A stretch of 64,000 nt of DNA from Climacium dendroides (Eukaryota; Streptophyta; Bryopsida; Hypnales; Climaciaceae). Positions 25,846 through 38,799 of this stretch are shown here, piece after piece. Under the pieces are notes generated by a model. The model made no database searches, was not told the DNA's origin, and saw only the letters and a list, made by a program, of their open reading frames with translations. Each line of letters opens with the position of its first letter. Position 1 is the first letter of the stretch. Both the position numbers and the translations under genes were made by a program. The stretch lies in NCBI GenBank assembly GCA_950106755.1, contig OX467091.1, positions 5,039,538-5,103,537 on the forward strand. The letters are read 5' to 3'.

Positions 25846-26172
25846 TAGCATGTGAGCCTAGGATCTTAAGCCTAGGAACCCAAGCTCCTATAATATAGGC
25901 ACTTATGTAATAAGTACCTTCCATGATTATAAAATATCTATATTATAAGTGCATATATTATAGGTGTCTATGTTATAGATACCTATATTATAAGCACCTT
26001 TTATAATTATAGGATATTTATATTATAAGTGTCTATGCTATAGATACTTATATTATAACCACCTTCCACATTTATAGGGTACTTATGTCATATACACCAT
26101 CAATAGTTACAGAGTATCTACTTACACCTAGGCTCAAGGCTCGTAGACTCGCATTTCTTGGCTCACATGCTA
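25846..26172. mobile_element. MITE with 13-bp perfect terminal inverted repeats
   Basis: Termini TAGCATGTGAGCC (25846-25858) and its exact reverse complement (26160-26172) enclose an AT-rich interior of repeated 'tatattataagtg' and 'atacctatattata' units. Related copies occur at 44034, 49522 and 55441. No transposase and no clear target-site duplication, so the superfamily is undecided. Confidence 0.75.
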
Positions 26173-26189
26173 GCGTTGTTGCCAAAGAA

Positions 26190-26757
26190 CCTATATTATT
26201 GGTATTTTTTGAGAGAATATCCTATAAAATCTAATTAAAGCATCAAAAATCTAATTTAGAAGAAGATTGTTTGTGATTTTTCTATTGAAGATTTTGTACA
26301 AGGATGTTATTTGCAAATCTTGATTTTGTAGTGTTAGAGACTTTTGGAGGTGAGCCTCAAATATAGAACTTGGAGAAAAGTCACATTGAAATTCATTTAA
26401 TAAAAATTATAAACTTGCTCTTGAAAAGTCATAAATGGATTGTGGTTATTGGCATGTTATGGTCTTTAACCTCTTCTATTTTTCATTACCTCAATTTCAG
26501 ATTTGACATGTACAAAGTGGATTAAAAGACTTCAAATCACTTTTTTAAATTTTAACACCTTTTTATCAAACATTATATCTTTTTAAGCCATAAATGATAT
26601 TGTTGTGTTTTATTTTTCTATGAAATCTACAACAAATCTAGTTTGGATTCATATGGTCATAATTTTTTTTAATTAATAAAACTTATTAAAACTTGAGATA
26701 TTTGTATAGTTTAGAGTAGTTTCAAAAAGCTCAAAAAAACCCTTGGGCATTTAGTGG
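26190..26757 (-). mobile_element. Truncated copy of the 16025 TTAA element
   Basis: The reverse complement matches 16025-16661 over most of its length. Its outer end reads CCACTAAATGCCC on the minus strand, next to TTAA (26758-26761). The opposite end stops beside the MITE at 25846, so that terminus is missing. Confidence 0.65.
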
Positions 26758-26761
26758 TTAA

Positions 26762-29700
26762 GCTTGGGTGGGATGGTGGATTGACTCTTTGACTCCACGT
26801 TTAATTCTTAAACATCTTTCTTTTCAAGCAAGTTAATTTTTTATTAGCTTGCTAAACTTCATAAATGAAGTCATCAGTTTTGCTAAGTGATTGCAAGAAA
26901 CATTTGTCATATAATTTGATTTGGACCACAAAGAAAGGCAATTTTTTAGCTACAACTTTTGTATTATACCGTCAATGAACTTGAAGTTCATAAATAAAGT
27001 AATTTACACTATTCTACATCACAAAAAATTATTTTATTTATTCAAAAAATATTACAATATTTATAAATGTCCCCCAATTGAACATCTACTTTGGCCCATG
27101 CTTTGGCCTTTTGGATGGTTTGGTTAATATTTTACCCACCCACCCCGCAACAAGTTGGAGAGGAAATTGAAATGTGAGTTCATTAAAGTAGTTTATATAA
27201 TTTTGTGTATATACACAAAATATATTGTATTTGCATCATGATATGAATCAAAAAATTATTTTATTTCAAATGTAAGTAGGTGACTAGAAGTCATTCTAAG
27301 ATGGAAAAAGTGGCCAATCTTGTTTGAATATTTTGAATATTTTTCTATTTTCAAAAGGTATAAATGTTAAAACATAGATTTTCTTGATATTTTTCTTTGA
27401 CTTATTTTTGTGGAGAATTTTTGGAGAATTTTGTTGGTTTAAGAAAATATTCCAAATGCTACAAGCAATATCCATTTTAGTGTATTTTAACACAAAATCA
27501 ATTAGTTGATCTTGCAAAGACATCATAAGTTGAAAGTGTCCAATGCATGTTTCTCACAGATACTATAGAAATGAAGAATGCACCTACTCACGAATCTAGA
27601 AATATGATAATATTTGGATGAATACCTTGGTTATAGAGCCATGTCCTTCTAAAGTTAATTTTTCTTGCAACAACTACTTTAAAATTATTTAATTTTAAGC
27701 TTAATATGTAGATCTAGTAACATACTTCTCTTGCATATTGTTGGGATGTTGTGGAAGATTGATTGCGATTGATTAGACTGGGTTTTTAATTGTAGTTTTC
27801 CACCTTTGAGTTTGAGGTCAACAAAATGAATCCTAGTATTGGAGCCCTTCTCTTTCCATTTTAACAAGCGTTCAACATGATCATTATGTCCCGGGTGGCA
27901 ATACTTCAATACTAGGATATGGTCAAGGACAATTCCATGTTAACATTCTAAGTTAGTATTTAAGCTATGTTAGAGCTACTATGCTATCTTTATTGTCTAA
28001 CAAATGATCTTCATATAAAATTAGAATTGCATGGACTTTGATATACATATGCATTGTACATTATCATCATTGCACAAATAAAGTCATTAGACAATCTTAA
28101 ATTAATAAACTTAGATTATAGAGATGTTATAACTTACTGTGCATAGTAGTCTTTTGAGTGATGCCCGCATCGTATAGAAGAAGACACTGCCAAAGTATTG
28201 GACCAATACATTGCGTTTACACTACCTTCCACTCTCACACCCTCTATTTTTTGACCTCACTAGTTGTTCCATTCCTTATTGATTTCATATCCTAGTTTTG
28301 TCACTCACCTCTAAATACTATCCTTTGTCATTAGTCATTATAGTCTTCAATTTTATAATTTTATTTCTCTTCCACGTTTCTTTTAATTTATTTCAAGCTT
28401 CTTTGACTTAGTTTTTGCACATATCCTCATTCAATGAGACATGTAGGAAGATCTATGCCATAAGGTTGATTATTGGAACATTGTCTTAGCAATATGTACC
28501 ATTTGTTTCAAAAGACTTTAATTAAAATAGAATATTTTATTTGCCATTCATAAACTTGAAATTCTATTTCATCATTTCAACAAAATTTATTGGTTTGGTA
28601 TGCAATATCTAAATATTCCATGGCATTGATGTGGAAGATGTAAATTTTTTATTTTATAAGATTATTATCTTCTTTAGATTGTTGTACTAAATCAACTTCT
28701 CAATCAATCAGTATTAAATTAAAATCTTCAATTTAAGTTGAAAAAAATTATTGATAATACAAATAAATAATTTTGAAAAAAACATTTATAAAGAATTTTA
28801 CTATTTTTAATATAAATGATTAATTAAATTTTAAATTTTTTGTCACTTAAATATTTATAAATAGCTAAAACTGTAAACATTCAAGAGCATTAAGGTTCTA
28901 TTTTATTAATATATCACATTTTGTATATCATATGAAATCTTCATAAATATACCAAAGAGACTAACATCATTTATAGATACACTTGATGTATTAAAATTAT
29001 CGAGAAGAAATCTTGTGCATTTGTATAGTAAATTCTATTACTTATATTTTGCATAATATTTCAATATTGTCCATAGTACTCTTGCTTAATCCATCTTGTC
29101 CTAGCAAATTGTGAAATATCTATTTTTGGTATAATGAGCTCAATAAAGATCATTAAGTCTCAAATATTTTTCTTCAATTCGAGATAGAATATATTGGAAC
29201 GAGGTCAACTCAAGACTAAGTAAACTAGTGACATGAATTCAAGTATAGTTGATATCAATTACATGAATTTTTAATAGAAAATTATAAATTGGAGGTAAAC
29301 CTTTGAAAATTTCTAGTTGGAAAAAAAAGTGTGGGTGGCAACGCTTGAGACTATAATGGCAACTCAAAAGAAGAATAGAATAGAGCTCAACGTTTACAAT
29401 CTTAACGTTTCATCTCCAATTAATAAACTAGTCAAGATGCTACATTCTTATTCTATTTAGTATAATTTCTAAAGCATCATTGCCTTCAAATTAATGGAAT
29501 CAACTTACAACATAAAATTTAGGGGACTACAATACTTCAAAGCTATTGTTTTACTAAATTGATTTATAAATTTATCCCTTACAAAATAAATATATAAGAA
29601 ATTCAAGTATGTCATCTATTAACTTCAAGAAACTATGGAACTTAATGAAGTTACATTAGAATCTACATTAGAACCTAAAGAAATTGCATCAAAATATACA

Positions 29701-30780
29701 AAATATGACAATTTTTTAAAACAAACATAATTTTCTCAAATTTAATAATAATTCCTATCAATTTTTAAAAATATAGTTTAATGACAATGAATTAAACCCT
29801 CAATGTTGCTCATATGCCCCCAAACTAACCATTCTATAATTTATTAAGAAATATACAATATATGATTGCTAAAAAGATGGATTTTTTTGGTTAAAAGGTG
29901 AGATTCCAATTTATTGCAAATCTTTCTTTTAAAAAACCTATATTCCACATCAAATATATTCTAATAGTATTTGAATCAATGATTGTCTTTGTGACCAATA
30001 ACTTTATTTGTACTTCCATCCATCAAATAAGAGTATGTGAAGTTTATGTAGTTTGCAAGTCATTGGTCTTTTCCATGTACTATCTTCATGTCTTAGATGT
30101 AGGTATATATAGTTATATTCACTAGTAAAAAAGAGGGTGTTCTGTAACGAGTGAAACAATGATTGGTACTTAAAAGACAACTAGCAACTAAATAATTAAT
30201 ATCAATCATTCAAATGGTACCAAAACTGATGTGTCAAATATTTCAATCATTGATTCAATCATTCAAATGATTGTTTAATGACAAGAGGATAAGACTAAGA
30301 ACATGAGGTCCTTTATTGACTGTTTATCATAAGTTGTTTGTTTCCCATTGATAATGTATATTGCACTTAGTCATACTATAGTTGTCAAAAATGACTATTG
30401 AATAATTATTTTATAACAATATGATTTTTTTAGCTACTTGAGATATTTATAATTCCAACTTGGCACATTTGACTAGAATTTGTCGTGTTAATAATGAGGT
30501 CATTATTAACCAATCATTATAGTCATAATGCAATCATTTTGAGTCACATAAGCCAATTATAGAACCAATCATATGCTCTTGAGCTAATCATCTTACATGT
30601 AACAAGTCATGATTGCATCTCAGTGACAAATGGACATCCTAAATTGTATCTTTCTTGGGCAATAAATTTTGGACCATAGTTTAGGGCAACTATAATTCTA
30701 TTCTATGGCATCTGACACATTAGCATGATGTAAGTGCATCTCACTAAATGTGTGATTGACTTCTTTCTTTCCACATGTTC
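26762..30780. other. AT-rich region without recognised features
   Basis: About 4 kb with only short chance open frames and long A/T runs. The missing first exon(s) and promoter of the MOK gene may lie in its left part, but I could not place them. Confidence 0.5.
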
Positions 30781-30784
30781 TCTA

Positions 30785-30836
30785 GGCAAGGATGACTAGG
30801 GTGTCTCTTAGCCAAATGGAACCCTAGTCATCCTCG
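30785..30836. repeat. Short hairpin, GGATGACTAGGG / CCCTAGTCATCC
   Basis: A 12-bp perfect inverted repeat with a loop of about 20 nt sits at the start of a more GC-rich stretch (30.8-31.4 kb). That stretch has no recognised coding content. Confidence 0.7.
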
Positions 30837-31953
30837 CCCTTGAGTGACCAAGGCTTAGAACATTGCCACCCATTCATTGGGAAGCTCCCTAGCCCAGACT
30901 TGGATATGGCTAGTGAGGAAAAAGTGGTTCACAACGGGCTCAGCCGGGGAGAAAAAGAGCCCGGTCATGGCACAAATGGCTCTAGAAACTATAGGACCCT
31001 ATACCCACCACGCAAGTTGACTAAAACTAAATCTTGTTCCTTTGTTGGTTTGTGGGCCATATCTTACATCTTTTAAACAATTGACATTTTAATTGGCTCT
31101 TGATTTTGACAACTCGTTAATGCATGGAATTTTTTATTTTGACATATTCACTTTCCCATGAATGAATGGGAAACAAAAACAACCAAGAAACTACCACATT
31201 TGGGCCAAACCATCTCTCCAACCCTATTTGGGGGGAATGAATGGCGATGCTCTTAGGCCACCCCATTCCTTCAACCATGTTTGGAAGAAGGGGTGGCAAT
31301 GCTCTAAGAGCATCACCACCCCTACCCCTCATGCGAGTCTAGGACGACAAAAAGGTGGTCCGCTCTCATTTGTTGTCCCCATTGTCATGTTGGCCAGGCC
31401 CATTTGACAGTCATGCTCCTCCAAAAATTGGAATTTCACCTAAGCACAATGTAGGTGGAGAAAATTGAACCATGCCCGGAGTTTGAAGATTCTCCCCTTT
31501 TTTCAAAGTTTTCTCATTAAACAAAATGGCAGGGCACATTAGTGGAGTGGGCAAAGGGTTGTCCATTACTGTAGCAACAAGGAACAAGCCACTTATGGGT
31601 CTTTTATTAATTGGTCCAAGCTAAAATGTATGGGTCTACATTGTCAGAGGAAAAGGAAATGCCAGCATTGGAGGTGCTTTGGCTAGGGTAGAACCACCCA
31701 TTATTATCCACAACCCCGTCAACAATCAATAGGGGGGATGAAACTCAAGAGAGGCTAGACTAATTTCCAAATATGATTTTTTGATTTCCCACCATTAATT
31801 TCTCCATTCTTTTCATGACACATCTGCTTGGTTTGGAGTGCCAAAGGGAACAAGAAGCAGTCTCTTAAATTAGCAATTTTGGAATAGTCCACACATTGGA
31901 CATGGGTCTAGACCAACTTTTGCCTTCCAAATTTCATAATAATTTCAGTTTAA

Positions 31954-32173
31954 CCCCTGAGCGCCCTAGCGTGCCAAATATGGCCTCCTACTATGAGACA
32001 TTTGACCATTATAATGTCCAGTGAAAACTTCCACAAATTTCTCTCAAGATGCTCTCCCTACCTTTCTTACAACCTAAATGGTCATGTCTCTTGAATCTTA
32101 TTTTTAATCGGTGGGGTCTATTTGAGTGGCAATTTGTAGCTTGCTTTTGGAATTTGCGTTGGGCACTCAAGGG
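31954..32173. mobile_element. TTAA-flanked MITE, 220 bp
   Basis: Bounded by TTAA at 31950-31953 and 32174-32177. Ends CCCCTGAGCGCCCTAGCG and, on the other strand, CCCTTGAGTGCCCAACGC form imperfect inverted repeats. The interior is non-coding. It shares its right TTAA with the next element. The form is piggyBac-like. Confidence 0.75.
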
Positions 32174-32177
32174 TTAA

Positions 32178-33146
32178 CCCCAAAGTGACATTCAATATTC
32201 AGGGTTCAAAAACATCATTGCTTTTGAAGCTCTATAGGTTTAGATATCTTCAAGTTATACAAATCTCAAACGTACAATCTTGTATTGTATATGTTTTAGA
32301 TGATATGTACAAAATTTGAAGTCATTTGGCCATACAAATTGCAAGATCATAATGTTTTAGTGTCAAAAATAGATGCTGAAATTTTACCAAAAACACATTT
32401 GGAGGTGAAATTTGTTTTCTAAACCTACTCAAATGAAAAAACTTTACACTACAAAATGATTCAAAACTAGTATACAAACACATTGGTGAATTTTTTTTCA
32501 TTCAATCGACTCATTGTGTCTAAAAAACAGCTTTGAAATGTCAAAAAACAACAAGAAAAATTGCAAAAAACACATCTAAGGTTGAACCTCCTACTACTAG
32601 AATGCTTCCCACTCACTAATTACTTCTTGGATTGACATGAGATTTTTGCCTCACAAACTTGACTAGTATGCGCAACTTTTCCAAAAAAAAAAATTTAATG
32701 GACTTTGTATGAAGAAGAAATAGGCCGCCGAAGTTCACTCTACTCCCAAAATGCTAGGATGTTGAACTTCAAATTGCTCCCAAACATTCACAACAACTTG
32801 GATTGACATGAAAATTTTACCACAATAACTAGACTTCAAGGGGAACAAAATCCGACAAATTTTTATTAAAAATGAGTGTTTTACGAAAGAGATCCAAGCC
32901 CACGAAGTTGCAGCCCTAAATGCAATTTGGTGAACTCAAATTGAAGCTACGAACTTCAATTGGCCCCCCCAAAACTCAGTACATCTTGGATTGATCTGAA
33001 ATATTTTCCACACAAACTAGATGGGAGAACACAACTTTCCCAACAATTTTTATTGAATTTGGACCTTAGATGCAAAAGTTACAACACTTTGAATTAGACT
33101 TCAAATTGTGTTGAGGACATTTTCTGTTCTCTTTGTCATGTGGGGG
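32178..33146 (+). mobile_element. TTAA-flanked non-coding element, 969 bp (copy 1)
   Basis: Bounded by TTAA at 32174-32177 and 33147-33150. The left end CCCCAAAGTGACA and the inverted right end CCCCCACATGACA match at most positions. Nearly the same sequence occupies 40676-41647, also between TTAA sites. No long open frame, so it is non-autonomous. Confidence 0.85.
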
Positions 33147-33823
33147 TTAAGCAATAAAATTACCAAATTTTGGCAATCCCCTTCATTCCTATCTCTGCAC
33201 CTGTGAAAACATTTGCTTCATTACTGTACTCCACCTCATGTCCACAGTTGCTTATTCAGTCAGTTATGGGTGGTTCTACCCTATACCTACAGTGGGGCGG
33301 TCTCTCCCAGCAGTGGCCTGGATAATTTTTTGGCACGCCACCGTGGGTTCGCTGTGGGGGATTGGCCAGCCCACAATGGCGATGCTCTAACGGTTGCATT
33401 GGAGTGCAAATTTAATTAGAAATCAGTCTGCACTCCGTACAATGGGATACTGTCTCTACTACTGGAAGCATTGCAAATGCTATCAGGTGTCTGTTTTTCA
33501 TAACATTGGGGCCTTGTTGCAGGCCTCTGTCTTCTTCGTTTCCTCATTTAATGACCTTCCGCCCTCTAGTGGTTTTTTTTATGTTATCACCCTCCAACGC
33601 CCTCGGGTGCCTGTCCCCCTATTCAATAAATGTTTCACCTGTGCAAGGCATCGTTCACAGAATTGGCTTAAATTGCTCCATTGCTACTTAAAATGGGCTT
33701 AAACCACCCCATTGCTGCTTAAAATTTTCAGTAGCTAAATGTACATTGGAGAAAATCCTTTAAAAAGAAATTAGGCTTTAGCCAAGACTGCAACAAACAA
33801 TAGAATTTGATAGCCAATCACTG

Positions 33824-34018
33824 AATGCACTATTCCACCAATTATTTTCTCGATCGATGTCACCTTTTCAATTTTAGGTCTTCAACAGCCTCGGTGGGAA
33901 TGATCACTTCATCATCACTGAATGCATTCAGTGATGATGAATTGATCATTCCACCGAGGCTGACCTAAAATTAAAAAAATTGTCATGGATCGAGAAAATA
34001 ATTGGTGGAATAGTGCAT
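33824..34018. repeat. Near-perfect foldback with palindromic centre, about 195 bp
   Basis: The arms 33824-33923 and 33926-34018 are near-perfect reverse complements with no loop. The centre reads CACTGAATGCATTCAGTG. The arms share TGCACTATTCCACCAATT at the outer end; one arm has a few extra bases near 33883. It may be a MITE, a recent palindrome or a small-RNA precursor. Confidence 0.9.
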
Positions 34019-35600
34019 TGGCCACAACTTGGGGGCAGCAGCAGCAACTGCCCTCATAAATTATTTTAAGGAAGTTATCACTTGGAATCCATCATGCATT
34101 CATTGTGTTTCCGGTATTTCAAGCATGCAACTAAAAGTGCAAAAAACATGAGTGGACTTTTGGACAAAATAATATGAAAGAAATGCCAACACGTTGTGAA
34201 ACCACAGTATTCCACGCACACAACGGATTAAGTGAGTGCGTTGGGTGAACACCGTCGTCGAGAGCATATGCTGTAGGCCATATTGATGGAATAGAATTCA
34301 ACACCAATGTTTGGGGAGAGTCGCCGGTTAAGTTAGTTCATTGCTAGCTGAAATTTGCACTTTTTCATTAGTAGCCAAAGTTTTAAACTAAATTTGGATA
34401 TGGACAAAAGGAGACGGGTGTGGGGAATTGGAAATGGAATGCATTGGGACAAGAATTAGGACAATTTGTGCTAGCATATAGTTTTGGGGTTGAAAAAACA
34501 AATGAAATACTAGTTGAAAATATGAAAATCAATATGGAAATCAATGTAGAATCTATCATGCATTTACTGCGGAGCCCCAAGAATTCATACCAATTCTATC
34601 GATATGGTTAGGTCTCTCAAATGAATCGTGCTGTTTTGTTTTGTTTTTCCATATTCAACTTAAGACTAAAGAATGTTTTGTCTACCTCCAAAATGGGTTA
34701 AGTGGTGTGCAAAAATAGAAGGTGGATATGTAGGTATTGTTTTCATGAGATTGTAAGATTGTAGTTGCTTGTCATTTTGAATTCAAGGCTAATGCCCACA
34801 TTGTAGGAGGCAAATATGTTCTTGGACAAGACATATATCACTTTGGGGTTGGGCATTGAAGGGCTTGGAGGGCTTGGATAGGACAAGGTGGGGTGGAGAT
34901 TGCTTTAGGGTTGGTTGTGGTAGCAAGCCCTACTTTATCGTTCATGGCTATCCAATGTAATGAAATTTAGAGATAATTTTTAAAAACAGCATGTCTTTGA
35001 AACGGAGGTGGATTGTAGCCTTTGCAAATTTGGAGTTGAAGGAAAGTGACAAATGAAAAATTGATACTAAAAGAAATTAACTAGAAGATTTTGATAAAGA
35101 GACTATTTACTTTAGCAATTAGGGCTAGTGTAACTTGACCCCCTCATTCCCCACCCCCAACCAAGGACAAATATAAAAAAAATTCCCCCTCTTTTGTGCT
35201 TGATTCATTTTGCATTTCTACACCTCCCCTAACTAATTTTGAATTTTTGATTCTAAATATGAATTCAAATTTCATTATGGGTGGCAAATAAAAAGTTTGA
35301 TGAGACACAGGGGAATGAGAGGGTCAATTTGCCTTGGCCTTCAACCAATGCCCTTGGAAAAAGAAAAAGAAACCCTTCTCCTTCAACAAAGAGGAGGCAA
35401 ATTACTAGGACAATTCCAAAAAAATTCCGCATTCTACCTTTGTGATATATATTCATTGTGGCACCAATTGTCAACCACGCCCCAATACCCAACCTATATG
35501 GTGCACTATCTCAAACCTTAGGTTGGAACTCAAGCTTGGAATGTGTTTCTTTTTGTCCTTTTCAAAGTTGGGACTAATATGGTTACCAGGGCTTTCATTT

Positions 35601-35700
35601 CAGACCAGTGTCCCCCATGTTGGCCTCACTACAGAGGCCAGTTTTTGAAGGGACGAAGCCAGAGAGGTCAGATTTTTGACAGTCAGGTGAAATTTCGCCC
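35601..35700 (+). repeat. Copy of the 3017 repeat in opposite orientation
   Basis: It contains GGCCTCACTACAGAGGCC and GGGACGAAGCCAGAGAGG, the reverse complements of the sequence at 3017-3095. Similarity continues on both sides of the CACTACA motif, so that motif is internal to the repeat. Confidence 0.75.
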
Positions 35701-36047
35701 TCAAAAAAAGGCCCTGATGGTTACCACACATGTTCAAAAGTAGTGAGTAAAAAAAAATAGGAAGTAGTGAGCAAGAAAGTAATTTTTGCATGATCAGAAT
35801 TAGAGGACTCTAGACATTGGCTACTGAACAAGTGTACTTTTTGGCTCCCAAAATTCCCAATAATTTCGAGTTCCAGTTCCAGGAATAAAATTCTGGGAAA
35901 TTAGCAATCCCCATATTTTTTCAGGACTCTTGGGAACACTGTACCATTTGTTTTGTACGGGTCTGACCTTCAGTTCTGGTTCCCAATGACAAGGTGCTCC
36001 ACCCCTGTTGCAAGTACAGAATATGATGAACTTACTTTACACTGCAG

Positions 36048-36200
36048 ATGGCATTGGAGAGCTGGCTGGAGGTGCGAGTAAGGAGGGAATTCATTCACTC
36101 ATTACTCACTGGAGCTGGCAAGCCTTCATTCTGTGCAGATGTACGTCCATGCTCAGGCTGCAAAAACTGCTCAGTGCTGATTGATGGCAGGGTTTGGGGT
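36048..36200 (+). pseudogene. Exon-like fragment, function unknown
   Basis: A GC-richer segment preceded by a good acceptor (CACTGCAG before 36048), with donor-like GTAAGG and GTAAGA inside and after it. The open frame reads through with CADVRPCSGCKNCSVLIDG. I do not recognise the protein. It may be a remnant of a captured or decayed gene; coding status is unproven. Confidence 0.25.
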
Positions 36201-36609
36201 AAGAAAAAAAAAAAAAGCGGTTGGAAAAATTGGAGATGGTGAAAATGAGAAAAAAATTACCAGTTGGAATTTCAAAACTGAAAATGGCAAGAAAAAATTT
36301 AGAAGTTTTCTCCTTTGAGTAAAAAAAAATAGAGGCAATAATCAGAATGGGTACTTGGAAAGATGGTGGATTATCGTTGTCCCTTTTCAATTTTGGCAGA
36401 AATTAATTGTTTTTTTTAAGGGTGTTTTAATTTCAAGAAATTAATAATGATATTTGCCGAAAATCCTAAAAATTGACAATTAGTGGAAATGTGTTAGTTT
36501 TAGGGTATAGGAATCTTGCTAAATGTAGCGATAATTAAATGACCAAGTTGTTGTAAAAAAGAAAATATTTAATATTTGTAAGAAAGTTTCCAAAGACCAT
36601 CTACCATTG

Positions 36610-36900
36610 GGAATTTTTTTAATGGAAACATGAAGGATGGAGAGGTTGTTTTATTTTTAAAAATCCATTGTCCATCATCAATCCTTAGAGGATGTGGGAT
36701 TTGAAGTATTTTGAAAAAAGTTGTTTCACACTGCCTAAATGAGGTTTAAAATTCTACTTTGAACACAATTCTTGCTTTGGGATTATGTATGAGAAGTTAA
36801 ACTCCTATTAATTCTAACTATTTATATATCCCACACGTGTTGTTTGACCTCCTACCATCCAATTTGTATAAAGAACTTGTCTTTCTCAATCACACATACA
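36610..36900 (+). repeat. Copy of the 3895 repeat without the foldback
   Basis: Ordered similarity to 3895-3985 and 4318-4470, joined directly. It therefore serves as the uninterrupted version of that repeat. Confidence 0.6.
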
Positions 36901-38084
36901 TCTTATTAAGTTGCTTTTGGAGCTAGATGCCAAACATTTTATTAATTCAATATCTTGGATGATGAAAATTATAGTGACTATTTTTTTACTTCCAAAGTTT
37001 CAAAATTAAATTTTATTAAATATTTGTAGAGGGTGCCAAAATTGAATAGGTACTACGGTACAAGAATTGGAGGAAAGCAAATTGTAAAACAAAATAAAAT
37101 GAAAAAAAATCCCAAACATTGGTGCTTATATAACTTACATGTTGGCGCTTATTTTGGTCTTCCTTGTATTCTCAAGTTTGGTTGAAATTAGTAAAACTTA
37201 TCAATAAGGTATGTACACCCATAATCAACATCGCCTAAAGTGCAACATAGTCAAATGATGTGTAGTTTCAAAACATGAAAGTGTATTATCATATTGATGT
37301 TTTTGATATACTTTTGAAAATTCACAGCTTTTCCATACATTGTTCTAATAATGCACAGTAAAGTATGTTGGGATTTTCTTTTAGTCGCCACGAAGATCTA
37401 ATAAAATAGTTTAGTTTTAACTATTCTCAATTGTAAGCAATGATGATTATATGTTGCACATATGCTACAAAAGATGGGAAACCACGATATTGAATTTGAA
37501 GTATTTGTACATATTCCCTTCAAGGATAATTGTCTCTCATATGGACAACAAATGAAGAAATGAAGGTAGATTCTTTGGAAGCCATTTTGAATGGATCTTT
37601 TGATACAAGGTTCAAAATTATGTCCTTTCATTTGTATGCAATTTTTTTCTTCATTAGGTGCCTAGATCAAAAGTGATGAAATCCAAAGGATTTCAGGTAA
37701 GGTGGGAAGCTTTACACAACTGAGTGTGCAAATCCCCCTCTACTACTTTAAAGATTTTATGACAACAAGGAATAACATGTCACTCCATTAATAGAGAATA
37801 TCTAGTATTTGATTAGGTGGTAATGCGTTGTTTAGGGGATGTTTTTGACCCCACTCTATAAGTGGTTTTGTAATTTCAGGGCTCACTACTTCAAAAATTT
37901 ACAGAAATTATAATTTAAATCAGAAAATTATAGTTCCACTTGGATTTGATCCGTGAAACAAGCACACACCTCTGGAAAATACGTGCTTCCTTTAGGAATT
38001 GACCCCAAGATACTCAGATTGCAAATTAGGGTAGCAATAGGTTTGTCTACTTTGTTTCCTTTGCCTTACTACACTCTACATAAG

Positions 38085-38420
38085 GTATAACCACCCATTA
38101 CCAATCAGAGCTCCATCAACAATCAATAGAGGGACTCAAATTCAAGAGAGGCTAGGATTAGTTTCCAAACATGAGTTCTTGATTTCCTACCATCAATTCT
38201 TCCATTCTCTTCATGACACATTTGCTTGGTTTGGAGTGCCAAAGTGAACAAGAAGTAGTCTCTTAAATGAGCGATTTTGGAATAGTGTACACATTGGACA
38301 TGGGTTCAGATTAACTTTTGGCTTCCCAAATCCATAGCAATTTCACTTCAAGCCATAAAATTACCAAATTTGGGCAATCCCCCTCATTTCTACCTCTGCA
38401 CTTGTGGAAATATTTCCTTC
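38085..38420 (+). repeat. Uninterrupted copy of the 31690 repeat (empty site)
   Basis: It matches 31690-31949 and then continues directly into sequence matching 33151 onward. The junction reads TTCACTTCAAGCCATAAAA, against TTCAGTTTAAGCAATAAAA if the two elements are removed from the 31.7-kb copy. Confidence 0.85.
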
Positions 38421-38799
38421 ACTTTAGGGCAAGCGACCCATTTCCACACACACACCATTTCCAACCACCCCCCATTTCCAACTTATAGACTGCCTTGTTT
38501 CCATGAATTGTGACGTAGTTCGAGGGAGGAGTTGTGGTGCATTATGATTGGCTACAAGGCTATCAATATTGCAACCAATCCTAAGTCAATTCTACAATCA
38601 GCCTATGGTTAGAAATAGAAAGGTCTATATAACCCATTACAGGTTGAAGAGAATCTTCTATTAAGAAATTCACAATAAATACATTTCGTGTAATAAAATT
38701 CTGGAAAAATATGCAATCCTTCCAAACTCTATTTCTGTACATGGGAAAAACTCTGCACACACACGAAAAAAAACCTGCGCTCCAAATCTGCGTAATTGC

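Larger units (their letters stand above)
31690..33240 (+). repeat. Composite repeat interrupted by two TTAA elements
   Basis: The outer parts (31690-31949 and about 33151-33205) match 38085-38420, which runs straight through at the corresponding point. Between them lie the two TTAA-bounded elements listed next. The uninterrupted copy shows what the target looked like before insertion. Confidence 0.8.
34019..38084. other. Intergenic region with scattered repeats
   Basis: Contains the 35601 and 36610 repeat copies and the exon-like segment at 36048. The remainder (34.0-35.5 and 36.9-38.0 kb) has short open frames only and no recognisable gene. Confidence 0.5.

Noticed and set aside
28138..28186. 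Candidate upstream kinase exon (reads SKDYYA on the minus strand, with a strong GTAAGTTAT donor).
   Set aside because: The glycine loop and VAIK lysine are both encoded at 25513-25637, and the phase here does not fit the next exon.
30840..31407. GC-richer stretch with open frames that could be a gene.
   Set aside because: No convincing splice structure or known domain; parts recur as repeat-like phrases near 33.37 kb.
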